Counted from the first letter of the stretch, positions 7,617 to 15,473 are shown. The stretch is 64,000 nt of DNA from Yersinia hibernica (GCF_004124235.1 NZ_CP032487.1:682001-746000), one strand, 5' to 3'. The notes: a model not told the origin generated them from the letters alone. Translations and numbers: made by a program.

Positions 7617-7916
7617 TCAATGCACCGCTGTAGAAAAGTGCAGGCTGGTTGCAATAAACTGAATAACTGAGCGAAGTACAGTTTCACTTTCAATTGTTGC
7701 TGGCAGCTCTTCCTTGATTTGGTTTGGCAGGTAAACATTGCCATTCCAGGTTAGGTTCTGAGCATTTAGGCGGTAGCTACACAGCCATTCGCAATCGTTC
7801 TTAGACTCCCAAAAACAAATCGCTGTATAACAACCGCTTTCACCTTCTAATTTTTCAACGGTTATTTCCAGACCGCGACGCTTAGCCATATTGAAAGTAG
7901 TTTTGCTGATATCCAT
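7617..7916 (-). CDS. First gene of left operon, hypothetical, 99 aa
   Basis: The first gene behind the putative left promoter, in the position of lambda N. It does not look like N: there is no short arginine-rich N-terminal motif. Instead it is a mixed protein of 99 residues with a W/C-rich centre (CFWESKNDCEWLCSY). Start is either the ATG at 7916, eight bases behind GGAG of the GTGTGGAG box, or an ATG two codons upstream that is too close to that site. Function unknown. Confidence 0.55.
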   Translation of the reverse strand: MDISKTTFNMAKRRGLEITVEKLEGESGCYTAICFWESKNDCEWLCSYRLNAQNLTWNGNVYLPNQIKEELPATIESETVLRSVIQFIATSLHFSTAVH

Positions 7917-8022
7917 TCCCATTACTCCACACTATTAACCCTACTAAGCGAATCATCCGGTGTTTCGTATGCCACCGGCAGCTACTACGTGGGCGTCCTG
8001 CCTGTTCGCTGTTGATGGATTT

Positions 8023-8052
8023 AATGTACCTAAAGTTACCTTTGTGTGTCAA
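8023..8052 (-). promoter_or_regulatory. Leftward early promoter (PL-like)
   Basis: On the minus strand a TTGACA hexamer (8047-8052) is followed after 18 bases by TACATT (8023-8028), a fair sigma-70 promoter. It points at the left operon. One operator-like site overlaps the -10 box and another lies just upstream of the -35 box, as expected for a repressor-controlled PL. Confidence 0.65.
8026..8039. promoter_or_regulatory. Operator-like site, left, proximal
   Basis: GTACCTAAAGTTAC, one of four 14-bp sites of form GTAMC-N4-GTTAC flanking the repressor gene. It overlaps the -10 box of the leftward promoter, so repressor bound here would block transcription of the left operon. Confidence 0.6.
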
Positions 8053-8060
8053 CACAAAGA

Positions 8061-8074
8061 GTACCCAAAGTTAC
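8061..8074. promoter_or_regulatory. Operator-like site, left, distal
   Basis: GTACCCAAAGTTAC, second left site, 35 bp from the first and just upstream of the -35 box of the leftward promoter. Between the two left sites is a perfect inverted repeat TTTGTGT-N4-ACACAAA (8041-8058) that covers the -35 box. Confidence 0.6.
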
Positions 8075-8104
8075 ATTTTATTTTAATTATAGAATGACAG
8101 GTAC

Positions 8105-8130
8105 AAAAAAAGCCGACATATGCCGGCTTT
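8105..8130 (-). terminator. Terminator behind the repressor gene
   Basis: Read on the minus strand, AAAGCCG-GCATATGT-CGGCTTT (arms 8109-8115 and 8124-8130) is followed by a run of T. It lies 15 bases after the repressor stop codon and would end the repressor transcript before the left promoter. Confidence 0.75.
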
Positions 8131-8145
8131 AGATGTTTGGTTTAA

Positions 8146-8805
8146 TTAGAGGTCTTGAGTAACCTGGATGACTCTTCCTATGATTCGGCAGTTACCGTTT
8201 ATTTCGATAGGCTTAAATGCTGGATTTAAAGGCATCAAGTAACGATTAGGGCCATCCCAAACAAGTTTTTTCACTGTAGCTTCAGCCGTACCATCTATGA
8301 TCGCCACAACAATTTTTCCGTAAAGTTCATCAAGGGAGCCATAGTGAGGTTCTACAATAACCTTAGAACCCTCTGGGATTGTCGGCAGGCCATTCGGGTT
8401 TGTCATTGACTCTCCGCGAACTATCAATGCGAATGCTTCATCTGAAACTTTCATTGTTGTGTGACACCACCCAATGACATCAGATAGGCGTGCTGCTGCG
8501 TTTGTATCTGTCCACTCCCCAGCCTGTACGGATGATATTACAGGCACTGCGAATGGTACCAAGGGAATAGGCTTAAGGACTGTATCATCTTTAGGGTTAT
8601 CCCCTGTCCCATATAAAAGCCATTCAGGTGTAGTAGATAAAACAATAGCCAATTGGTGAAGATTCTCACCATCCGGTTTAGTTACACCAGTTTCCCATTT
8701 GGTAACGGAGACGCGACTAACCCCAAGCATTTTAGCTAACCCTGCTTGAGTCATGTCTAGCTGTAACCGCCGAGAACGAATTCTCTCATTCATTTCACTT
8801 TTCAT
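8146..8805 (-). CDS. CI/C2-type repressor, self-cleaving (HTH + S24)
   Basis: Keeps the prophage silent by binding the operators on both sides of its gene. Residues 6-65 form an XRE-type helix-turn-helix (QAGLAKMLGVSRVSVTKWETG). The C-terminal half is a LexA-like S24 peptidase: cleavage Ala95-Gly96 in VQAGEW, nucleophile Ser133 in RGESM and general-base lysine at 179 or 180. RecA-stimulated self-cleavage is therefore expected. Start is uncertain: ATG at 8805 aligns with P22 C2-like repressors; ATG at 8793 and 8853 are alternatives, and AAAGG lies before 8853. If 8805 is right, an operator-like site covers the region just upstream of the start codon. Confidence 0.9.
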   Translation of the reverse strand: MKSEMNERIRSRRLQLDMTQAGLAKMLGVSRVSVTKWETGVTKPDGENLHQLAIVLSTTPEWLLYGTGDNPKDDTVLKPIPLVPFAVPVISSVQAGEWTDTNAAARLSDVIGWCHTTMKVSDEAFALIVRGESMTNPNGLPTIPEGSKVIVEPHYGSLDELYGKIVVAIIDGTAEATVKKLVWDGPNRYLMPLNPAFKPIEINGNCRIIGRVIQVTQDL

Positions 8806-8819
8806 GTAACCAATGTTAC
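8806..8819. promoter_or_regulatory. Operator-like site next to repressor start
   Basis: GTAACCAATGTTAC, the most symmetrical of the four sites; the palindrome extends to 18 bp as ATGTAAC-N4-GTTACAT (8804-8821). It lies at the repressor start codon, so it would allow the repressor or Cro to control repressor synthesis. Confidence 0.6.
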
Positions 8820-8853
8820 ATGAGTTCGATGTGAAAAGTGTTTGCTCTTGCAT

Positions 8854-8867
8854 GTACCTTTTGTTAC
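8854..8867. promoter_or_regulatory. Operator-like site, right, near cro promoter
   Basis: GTACCTTTTGTTAC, fourth site, about 30 bp before the cro start. It probably overlaps the rightward promoter. I could not settle the -35 and -10 boxes of that promoter; TTGCTC (8843-8848) with TACCTT 17 bases later is one weak possibility. Confidence 0.55.
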
Positions 8868-8898
8868 CTTTGTTTTGTAACCAACTACAGGAGTGAGC

Positions 8899-9096
8899 AT
8901 GAAAAAGATATTAGTTACTGATTATTTTGGAGGCGTAGCGAAAACAGCATCAGCTCTAAATATCAGCCATCCCGCAGTATGTCGCTGGGGTGAAATCATC
9001 CCTGAGAAACAGGCGCTAAAAGTGGAAAAGATAACTAAAGGTGATTTGAAATACGACCCTGCACTTTACAAAAAGACTACGGCACCTGCGGCCTAA
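8899..9096 (+). CDS. cro: Cro-like repressor
   Basis: A 65-residue helix-turn-helix protein, divergent from the repressor gene, starting with MKKILVTDYFGGVAKTASAL and then NISHPAVCRWGE. This is the Cro/DicC/YdaS-like pattern, where a lone HTH (GGVAKTASALNISHPAVCRW) fills the protein. It should bind the same operators and favour lytic growth. The ATG at 8899 has AGGAG five bases upstream; a GTG two codons earlier lies inside that site. Confidence 0.85.
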   Translation: MKKILVTDYFGGVAKTASALNISHPAVCRWGEIIPEKQALKVEKITKGDLKYDPALYKKTTAPAA

Positions 9097-9124
9097 GTTA
9101 AACCACCAAAGAGAGAGAAACATT

Positions 9125-9652
9125 GTGGATAACAAAGACTTTCCAACTCAGCCAGACATCAGCGATGCAATACATCAACTAATTACTCAAACGCCCGGTA
9201 AGTATGAAGCGATGGCAAAACAGCTATGTCCTTTGTCCGGTACAGAGAATGCGCTTCGTAACCGGGTGCGCCAGTTAGGTGGGCAGGTAGTGCCATTTGG
9301 CATGGCGGTAGAAATGGAGTCAATTTCAGGCCGTTCCGATATTACCGAAGCCATGTGTAAGCGTGCTGGTGGGGTGTTCGTGAAACTGCCGGAAGTGAAT
9401 GACATTGGTAACGAAGAACTACTTATCAAGTTTAACGATCTGCTAATGGCGCTGGGTGATTTTGGTCGTGCACATAACGAATTTACGTCAGATGGCGTTT
9501 TAGACCGTGATGAAACGAAGAGGCTGAAAGCTAAGGGGTATAAAGCACAGTCGATTATTGCAGAGATTGTTGCTGTCACGGTGATGCTGTGGGGTGACGC
9601 CACAGATTCGCGGTCTGTGGCGTCGGGTGCATTAACTAAACGTGTGGAGTAA
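9125..9652 (+). CDS. CII-like regulatory protein (YmfL/CP76 type)
   Basis: A 175-residue protein directly after cro, in the place of cII. N-terminal features (DISDAIHQLITQTPGKYEAMAKQLCP, then ENALRNRVRQLGG) fit the phage CII/YmfL-type family, in which a helix-turn-helix precedes a helical oligomerisation half. It probably acts as a transcriptional activator or regulator of lysogeny. Translation starts at GTG (9125) behind a purine-rich GAGAGAGAAA. The last codons (CGT GTG GAG TAA) also form the GTGTGGAG box for the next gene. Confidence 0.75.
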   Translation: MDNKDFPTQPDISDAIHQLITQTPGKYEAMAKQLCPLSGTENALRNRVRQLGGQVVPFGMAVEMESISGRSDITEAMCKRAGGVFVKLPEVNDIGNEELLIKFNDLLMALGDFGRAHNEFTSDGVLDRDETKRLKAKGYKAQSIIAEIVAVTVMLWGDATDSRSVASGALTKRVE

Positions 9653-9659
9653 TTAACGC

Positions 9660-9821
9660 ATGAACATTGTAGCGGCTAAACGTTCTATTCCGCAACTGCG
9701 TTGCGTTGGTGTCAGTCCGTTCCGGTATGAACGAATGATAAAGGGCCGGTGGGTACCGTGCAACCACAGCCGGGCGCGGGGAATTGTGGGTGCGGTTTGC
9801 CGCAAGTGGGGCCGCGTATGA
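9660..9821 (+). CDS. Small basic phage protein, 53 aa
   Basis: A 53-residue arginine-rich protein, MNIVAAKRSIPQLRCV at the N-terminus and a conserved-looking GRWVPCNHSRARGIVGA centre. It resembles a group of small conserved early proteins in enterobacterial prophages whose function is unknown. GGAG of the GTGTGGAG box lies 11 bases upstream. Its stop TGA overlaps the ATG of the DUF4222-like gene, so the two are coupled. Confidence 0.6.
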   Translation: MNIVAAKRSIPQLRCVGVSPFRYERMIKGRWVPCNHSRARGIVGAVCRKWGRV

Positions 9822-10015
9822 TTAACCCCGGCTCAACCACAACCAACCCTGTCCAATTACTTGATCGGTACTACAACGATAAGCGCGGTATTCGCGTTCA
9901 CGTTATTGGTTACGACAGCGCTACTGGTCAGGTGATTTTTCGCCGTGAGGATTATGAGCATGACTGCTCAGTCCCTATTCGGCGGTTCAGAAAAGAATAT
10001 AAGGCGGTTGTATGA
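9818..10015 (+). CDS. DUF4222-like protein
   Basis: A 65-residue protein from the ATG at 9818. The pattern LLDRYYNDKRGIRVHVIGYD, then VIFRREDYEHDCSVPIRRF, is the DUF4222 signature of small early proteins in lambdoid phages. Function unknown. A longer frame to 9749 only reads the previous gene in another phase. The stop overlaps the start of the replication gene. Confidence 0.7.
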   Translation: MINPGSTTTNPVQLLDRYYNDKRGIRVHVIGYDSATGQVIFRREDYEHDCSVPIRRFRKEYKAVV

Positions 10016-11028
10016 GCGTAAAGCTATCCAGTTATGTATGGGACGGCTGTGCGGCTGCGGGTATGAAAATATCGAAAGTGGCAATCATGGCTCGTCTTGC
10101 TGACTTTTCCAATGATGAGGGCGTTTGCTGGCCGTCAGTGACGACGATTTCCCGCCAGATTGGGGCAGGTGAAAGCACCGTCCGCACTGCACTGGCAGAG
10201 CTGGAAACAGACGGCTGGCTCAGTAAGAAACAGCGCCGCGCCGGTAACAGGAATGCCAGCAACGTATACCAGTTGAATGTTTCTAAACTTCGGGCTGTCG
10301 CTCATGCGTCAGAATCCGACACCTCAAATTCTGACGGGTCAAAATCTGACGCCTCAAAATTTGATGGGTCAGAATCTGGCAATAATGGCACTTTTGACCC
10401 GCCAGAATCTGGGGGCGATCCGTCAGTAAAATCAACACCTGATCCATCAAGTATAAAACCTACCTGTCAGCCGCCGATGGCGACCGACCCTGAAGTCGAA
10501 ATTACTGATCAGGCCAAAGACATTTTAAAACACTTGAACCTGATTACCGGATCTCGGTACCAGACCAGCAAATCATCACTGGAGAACATCCGCGCCCGGC
10601 TGAAAGAGCAATTCACCGTTGAAGAGCTGAAACTCACGGTTGATTACCTCCACGCGAAGTGGGCTGCAGATCTGGATATGGCTGAGTATCTACGTCCGAC
10701 AACACTTTTCCAGCCAACTAAATTCCCCGGCTACCTTGAAGGTGCCAGCCGCTGGCATGCACACGGACGCCCAGTCCGCAAGGATGGTAAATGGGTTAAG
10801 GCTAACGGGGAATTACTCACTGGCGATACTACTCTGCGCGATAAAGCCTATATGCGTTTCATTGGCTCAGGCTTACCTGTTCGTAACCCAACCCCACTTG
10901 AAACTATGGTCAGCAACGAAGCCAGTAAACTTGGTTTGCGCGGTATGGGTAATGGTTTTGGCGTCAATAAGTGGAATGCCCTATGGAAAGAATGCAGCCA
11001 GCGCATTGGTGGGGAGGTTGCAGTATGA
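10012..11028 (+). CDS. Replication protein O-like (winged helix + phage C-terminal domain)
   Basis: Likely initiator of phage replication. Residues 1-95 form a winged-helix domain (KVAIMARLADFSNDEGVCWPSVTTISRQIGAGESTVRTALAELETDGWL), as in O-like proteins. A Ser/Asp/Lys-rich linker (about 98-125) is encoded by tandem DNA repeats, the likely origin. The C-terminal part (AKDILKHLNLITGSRY to the end) matches the conserved phage C-terminal domain found in many such initiators. No P, DnaC or DnaB homologue follows, so host or other helicase loading is needed. It starts by overlapping the previous stop and ends overlapping the MT-A70 gene. Confidence 0.85.
   Translation: MSVKLSSYVWDGCAAAGMKISKVAIMARLADFSNDEGVCWPSVTTISRQIGAGESTVRTALAELETDGWLSKKQRRAGNRNASNVYQLNVSKLRAVAHASESDTSNSDGSKSDASKFDGSESGNNGTFDPPESGGDPSVKSTPDPSSIKPTCQPPMATDPEVEITDQAKDILKHLNLITGSRYQTSKSSLENIRARLKEQFTVEELKLTVDYLHAKWAADLDMAEYLRPTTLFQPTKFPGYLEGASRWHAHGRPVRKDGKWVKANGELLTGDTTLRDKAYMRFIGSGLPVRNPTPLETMVSNEASKLGLRGMGNGFGVNKWNALWKECSQRIGGEVAV
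10303..10377 (+). repeat. Tandem 15-bp repeats inside the O-like gene (likely origin)
   Basis: Five consecutive 15-bp units, for example GACGGGTCAAAATCT at 10333-10347 and GATGGGTCAGAATCT at 10363-10377, followed by a looser CCAGAATCTGGG after 23 bp. They encode the acidic S/D/K-rich linker. As in lambda, where iterons inside O bind the O protein, these are probably the initiator binding sites. Confidence 0.65.
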
Positions 11029-11828
11029 CTTATCAAATTATTTACGCTGATCCGCCGTGGTCCTATCGGGATAAAGCCCAGAGCGGAAACCGTGGCGTTG
11101 ACTTTAAATATCAGACCATGAACCTTGCTGACATTTGCCGTTTGCCCGTGTGGGAGCTGGCTGGTGAATCCTGTTTACTGGCGATGTGGTGGGTACCAAC
11201 TCAACCTATCGAAGCGTTAAAAGTTGTTGAGTCTTGGGGCTTTAGGTTGATGACCATGAAAGGGTTTACCTGGCACAAGACCAACAAGAGAAAGGGCAAC
11301 AGTGCGATCGGTATGGGACACATGACCCGCGCCAACAGTGAAGATGTGTTGTTTGCTGTGAAAGGCCGGTTACCTGAACGCCTGAATGCCGCTATTTGCC
11401 AGCACCAGACAGCCCCACGGGGAGAGCATAGTGCGAAGCCTGATATTTTCCGTGATCTGTTGGTTCAGCTGCTGGGTGACATTCCCCGCATAGAACTGTT
11501 TGCCAGAACACAGGCCGATGGCTGGGATAGTTGGGGCAACGAGTGCATTAATAGTCTGGAATTAATCCCCGCCAATATCCGGTGTGCGCCACAAAACCTG
11601 CAACAAAATATTCCTGAAATTATTCCGGTACCGGAAACCGGCAACACCGTCTGGCCCGTCGAAGTAAATCTGTATTTCAGTAAGGTACCAGGTGCCATCG
11701 AATTACCAGCCGACCTGCAACATAAAATCTTAGGCAATATCAATCGCATGAAATTAGACGGTATTCCGTCCGATGCCATTATTGCCGCCGCCGCAACACT
11801 TACTGCCGCTATGGGAGCAACAGCATGA
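11025..11828 (+). CDS. MT-A70-type adenine-N6 DNA methyltransferase
   Basis: Transfers a methyl group to adenine N6. The DPPW catalytic motif is at residues 9-12 (MTYQIIYADPPWSY), with an aromatic-rich MWWVPTQ segment and the C-terminal binding part EDVLFAVKGRLPE typical of the MT-A70 family. The final 80 residues (from about TGNTVWPVE) are an extra domain not needed for the fold. The ATG at 11025 overlaps the stop of the O-like gene; a longer frame upstream is not used. No restriction enzyme is encoded nearby, so protection of phage DNA is the likely use. Confidence 0.85.
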   Translation: MTYQIIYADPPWSYRDKAQSGNRGVDFKYQTMNLADICRLPVWELAGESCLLAMWWVPTQPIEALKVVESWGFRLMTMKGFTWHKTNKRKGNSAIGMGHMTRANSEDVLFAVKGRLPERLNAAICQHQTAPRGEHSAKPDIFRDLLVQLLGDIPRIELFARTQADGWDSWGNECINSLELIPANIRCAPQNLQQNIPEIIPVPETGNTVWPVEVNLYFSKVPGAIELPADLQHKILGNINRMKLDGIPSDAIIAAAATLTAAMGATA

Positions 11829-13807
11829 AAGAAATCATCGTAGATAATTTTGCGGGCGGCGGTGGTGCTTCCACTGGTATTGAAATGGCTATCGGTCGCA
11901 GTGTTGATATTGCAATTAACCATGACCCAAATGCCATTGCCATGCATACCACCAACCACCCCGATACGCTGCATTATTGCGAATCGGTATTCGATATTGA
12001 CCCGGTAGCAGCGACAGCCGGCAGACCTGTTGGGCTTGCATGGTTTAGCCCAGATTGCCGCCATTTCAGTAAGGCCAAAGGCAGTAAGCCAGTTAAAAAA
12101 GAGATCCGTGGGCTGGCGTGGATTGTTATTCGTTGGGGTTTGGCGAAAAAGCCTCGAGTAGTCATGCTGGAAAATGTCGAAGAGTTTAAAACGTGGGGGC
12201 CGCTGATTACTGCGGAAGACGGTACAGAGCATCCTGATCCAACCCGCGCAGGTGAGACATTCGCGGCGTTCGTTGGCATGTTAACCACTGGCATTGATGC
12301 CGAACACCCAGCACTACAGGAATGCTGTGAAGTCTTGGGGCTTGATATCAATGGAGCTGACGCTAAACGTTTAGTTTCTGGCTTGGGTTATGTTGTGGAA
12401 TTCAAAGAGCTAAGAGCTTGCGACTATGGTGCTCCTACGATAAGAAAGCGTTTCTTTATGGTCATGCGTTGTGACGGGAAACCTGTGGTATGGCCGGAAG
12501 CTACTCACGGCGATCCGAAATCACTAGATGTTCAAAGTGGACACCGTGAACCGTGGCGCACCGCAGCTGAATGTATTGATTGGTCAATTCCATGCCCGAG
12601 TATTTTCGAGCGCAAGAAACCGCTGGCAGAGAACACACTGAAACGTATTGCGCGCGGCATTCAGCGTTTTGTTATGGATAACCCCACGCCATTTATCGTG
12701 AAGTGTAACCACACCAGCACTAAAACGTCTTACGACTGTTTCCGAGGTCAGGCTCTGGATCAACCATTACAGACCATTACCAAAACTCACGGCTATGCAG
12801 TTGTTACCCCGCACATTACAAAATTTCGCTCTGGCGCCACAGGGCAGGAATGCGATGAACCATTACCGACAATCACCGCCGGTAGTTCTACTCGTCCGGG
12901 CGGTAATGGTCATGCGTTGGGAATGGTTGAAGCAACACTTACCCCGTTTATTGCCGGTGCAGGCGGTTCTGAATATCAGGGTAAGCCGCGCACAGTTGAT
13001 TCTCCGCTTCATACAGTGATGAAAGAATCTCACTCTGCGTTAATTACCCCCCTTATTGCACGTATCGGTCAAACAGGTTTTGGTGGTGACCGTATGGCAT
13101 ATGAAGCTGGCAAGCCGCTGACCACAGTCACAAGCAAGGCTGAACACCTTCTTGTAGCCCCGATTATTGCCCGTGAGTTTGGCAATAGCGTGGGGCATGT
13201 GGTTGATGAGCCAAGCGGTACTATTACGGCGGGCGGCGGTGGCAAGTCTCGGCTTGTTTCTGCGTTCTTAGCTAAACACTTCGGTGGCAACTATACCGGC
13301 CCCGGTGCTGATTTGGGCCAGCCAGCACATACAGTAACTACCGTTGATCATCATGCACTGGTCACATCAAATCTTATTAAGATGCGCGGTACAAATACAG
13401 GGCAAAAAGTTACAGATCCGCTCCAAACCGTTACCGCAGGCGGGAATCATTTTGGAGAGGTCCGTGCTTTCCTGCTCAAGTATTACGGCAATGAGAAAGA
13501 GGGCGTTAGCCTGAATGATCCCCTGCACACCGTGACAACCAATGACCGGTTTGGGCTGGTTACGGTAGAGGGCATTGATTATCGAATCGTTGATATCGGC
13601 ATGCGTATGCTGCAACCCCATGAGCTATACGCGGCTCAGGGGTTCCCGAGCTGGTACATCATTGATCGGGATTATACCGGTACTAAATACGCGAAAGATA
13701 AGCAGGTTGCCCGCTGTGGTAATGCAGTCCCCCCACCATTTGCTGAGGCTCTTGTCCGGGCCAATCTTCCTGAAATGTGTATTGAGCGTAAAGAGGTGGC
13801 GGCATGA
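11825..13807 (+). CDS. Cytosine-5 DNA methyltransferase with repeat-built recognition region
   Basis: Methylates cytosine C5. Motif I is DNFAGGGGASTG (residues 7-18), the catalytic Cys is in SPDCRHFSKAKG (PDC in place of the usual PC), motif VI is MLENVEEF, and motif VIII is IRKRFFMV. The C-terminal part (IDYRIVDIGMRMLQPHELYAAQGFP) is the closing motif IX-X. Between motifs VIII and IX, residues about 288-580 hold eight copies of a 33-42 residue unit with the core P.xTVT...H.ALVTP. The normal target-recognition domain is therefore replaced or extended by a repeat array. At 660 residues it is far longer than typical enzymes of this family (about 330-470). It overlaps both neighbours by 4 bp. 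Confidence 0.9.
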   Translation: MKEIIVDNFAGGGGASTGIEMAIGRSVDIAINHDPNAIAMHTTNHPDTLHYCESVFDIDPVAATAGRPVGLAWFSPDCRHFSKAKGSKPVKKEIRGLAWIVIRWGLAKKPRVVMLENVEEFKTWGPLITAEDGTEHPDPTRAGETFAAFVGMLTTGIDAEHPALQECCEVLGLDINGADAKRLVSGLGYVVEFKELRACDYGAPTIRKRFFMVMRCDGKPVVWPEATHGDPKSLDVQSGHREPWRTAAECIDWSIPCPSIFERKKPLAENTLKRIARGIQRFVMDNPTPFIVKCNHTSTKTSYDCFRGQALDQPLQTITKTHGYAVVTPHITKFRSGATGQECDEPLPTITAGSSTRPGGNGHALGMVEATLTPFIAGAGGSEYQGKPRTVDSPLHTVMKESHSALITPLIARIGQTGFGGDRMAYEAGKPLTTVTSKAEHLLVAPIIAREFGNSVGHVVDEPSGTITAGGGGKSRLVSAFLAKHFGGNYTGPGADLGQPAHTVTTVDHHALVTSNLIKMRGTNTGQKVTDPLQTVTAGGNHFGEVRAFLLKYYGNEKEGVSLNDPLHTVTTNDRFGLVTVEGIDYRIVDIGMRMLQPHELYAAQGFPSWYIIDRDYTGTKYAKDKQVARCGNAVPPPFAEALVRANLPEMCIERKEVAA

Positions 13808-14475
13808 CCTTATCCCATTCTGTTGTAACCATGAGCAGCCGTGAGATAGCCATACTGGTAAACAGCAAACACGGTGATGTGAAGCGCTCTGCAGAACGCT
13901 TATGTGCTGGTGGTATTTTAACCGCGCCGTTGGCGCAGTTCGATTTTGAGCACAACGGTAACCAGTATTTTGAGTACCGCTTCAATAAGCGTGATTCTCT
14001 GGTATTGGTCGCTCGGCTCTCACCTGAATTTACCGCGGCAGTGGTTGACCGCTGGCAAGAGTTGGAACATAACCTGATCCCCCAATCACTTCCCGAAGCA
14101 TTACGCCTTGCCGCTAATTTGGCTGAAGAAAAGCTGCAGCTTGAAACTCAGCTTTCTATTGCGGCACCAAAAGTTGAATTTGTCGATCGCTACGTTAAGG
14201 CTAATGGCTCCATGACTTTCCGTCAGGTTGCAAAGTTGCTGAATGCTAAAGAGCATGAATTTAACTGCTTCCTGCTGGATCAGCACATCATGTACCGCTT
14301 GAATGGCGCATTAACACCCCGCCAATATCACAGCGACTTAGGGCGATTTGAAGTTAAGACCGGTACTAATACCATTAATAATCACGCATTCGCCCAATCT
14401 CGTTTTACGCCTAAAGGAGTTAAATGGGTTGGTGGCTTATGGGCTGAGTATCTTGCAAAGAAAGGTGCTGCATGA
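13804..14475 (+). CDS. Rha/KilAC-type antirepressor-like protein
   Basis: A 223-residue protein with an N-terminal Rha-like regulatory domain (VTMSSREIAILVNSKHGDVKRS, then GNQYFEYRFNKRDSLVLVARLSPEF) and a C-terminal KilAC-like domain (ANGSMTFRQVAKLLNAKEHEF, then RFTPKGVKWV). Such proteins are phage antirepressors or host-range regulators. Its stop overlaps the next ATG. Domain calls are by pattern. Confidence 0.8.
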   Translation: MTLSHSVVTMSSREIAILVNSKHGDVKRSAERLCAGGILTAPLAQFDFEHNGNQYFEYRFNKRDSLVLVARLSPEFTAAVVDRWQELEHNLIPQSLPEALRLAANLAEEKLQLETQLSIAAPKVEFVDRYVKANGSMTFRQVAKLLNAKEHEFNCFLLDQHIMYRLNGALTPRQYHSDLGRFEVKTGTNTINNHAFAQSRFTPKGVKWVGGLWAEYLAKKGAA

Positions 14476-15473
14476 GGGCACTGCTAACTCCATTCATCCA
14501 GCAAGAACTTGGCGTTGTGATCCTGAAGCCAGGTGCTGAACTGCTGCCATATTTATCCGGGCGCTTGCTGGTGGCAACTGAGCCGGAAGAATTTAAATCT
14601 CTACCCGCTGGTCTATTGCCGGTTACAGATCAGCTTTTAGCTAATGATCCGCGCCTGTTGCCATTCTTTGAACATGAGCGAGTTCTCAATGCTGCTGGTG
14701 GCCCGAGAGTGCTGGAGGCGTGGGTTAAGCAGTTGAAAGAATGCCAATGGCATGATCCGGACGATTCCCACGTTAGAAATCTCACAACATTACATTATGG
14801 CCAGCGCACTATTTGCCTGTGCTGGCATCACGACAATAAATTAAGAGAGCAAACAAATCCCCGCTTGCATCAGTTAGCAACCAACAACCTGATCGCATGG
14901 CTCATATCGACCGTGTGTGGTCATTTCCGTTTTCCAGAGGGCCACCAGCTAACCATGCCGGAATTATGTTGGTGGGCAGTTGTTAACGAGGTTTCCGATC
15001 TGCTGCCCGACTCAATTGCTCGGGCAAGTTTGCGCATGCTTCCCGGAGAGATTAAGCCCGGACCAACAAAGGAAAGTGATATCACTTGGGCGCCAGCCCC
15101 CACGCAAATCATAGAAACCAAAGTTGAGCTGGTTAAGAAGGTGCTGGCGCTAAAAATCGATGATGAGCCACCAGCCAGCTTTATGCGTATTCCGAAGCGG
15201 TACCGGTGGGAAAGCCGCAAGTGGCTGACATGGGTCAAATCGCAGGCATGCTCTGGTTGCGGTGGCTCAGCTGGCGACGCTCATCACATCATTGGTCACG
15301 GTCAGGGGGGCATGGGAACCAAGGCACATGACCTATTCACTATTCCTCTTTGTCGTGGCTGCCATGATGCGCTGCATGCTGATATGCATACGTGGGAAGC
15401 GGAGTACGGCAGTCAAATAGTGTTGTGGTTTCATTTTATGGACCGGTCTATCTCGATCGGGGCAATGGCCTGA
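14472..15473 (+). CDS. DUF968 nuclease-like protein (YbcN/YdfU type)
   Basis: A 333-residue protein whose C-terminal quarter has a zinc and HNH-like pattern: CSGCG, then DAHHIIGHGQGGMGTKAHD, then CRGCHDALH. This is the DUF968 family of lambdoid phages, usually found in the region before Q and thought to be nuclease-like. The N-terminal 250 residues are less conserved. It probably takes part in recombination or DNA processing. Starts overlapping the antirepressor-like gene. Confidence 0.8.
   Translation: MRALLTPFIQQELGVVILKPGAELLPYLSGRLLVATEPEEFKSLPAGLLPVTDQLLANDPRLLPFFEHERVLNAAGGPRVLEAWVKQLKECQWHDPDDSHVRNLTTLHYGQRTICLCWHHDNKLREQTNPRLHQLATNNLIAWLISTVCGHFRFPEGHQLTMPELCWWAVVNEVSDLLPDSIARASLRMLPGEIKPGPTKESDITWAPAPTQIIETKVELVKKVLALKIDDEPPASFMRIPKRYRWESRKWLTWVKSQACSGCGGSAGDAHHIIGHGQGGMGTKAHDLFTIPLCRGCHDALHADMHTWEAEYGSQIVLWFHFMDRSISIGAMA

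Noticed and set aside
10303..10377. Short tandem repeats as a CRISPR array
   Set aside because: Repeats touch each other without spacers and are inside a coding gene; they fit origin iterons.
11465..12232. 255-codon open frame on the minus strand
   Set aside because: Lies opposite the MT-A70 and cytosine methyltransferase genes, whose motifs are clear; composition is that of a shadow frame.
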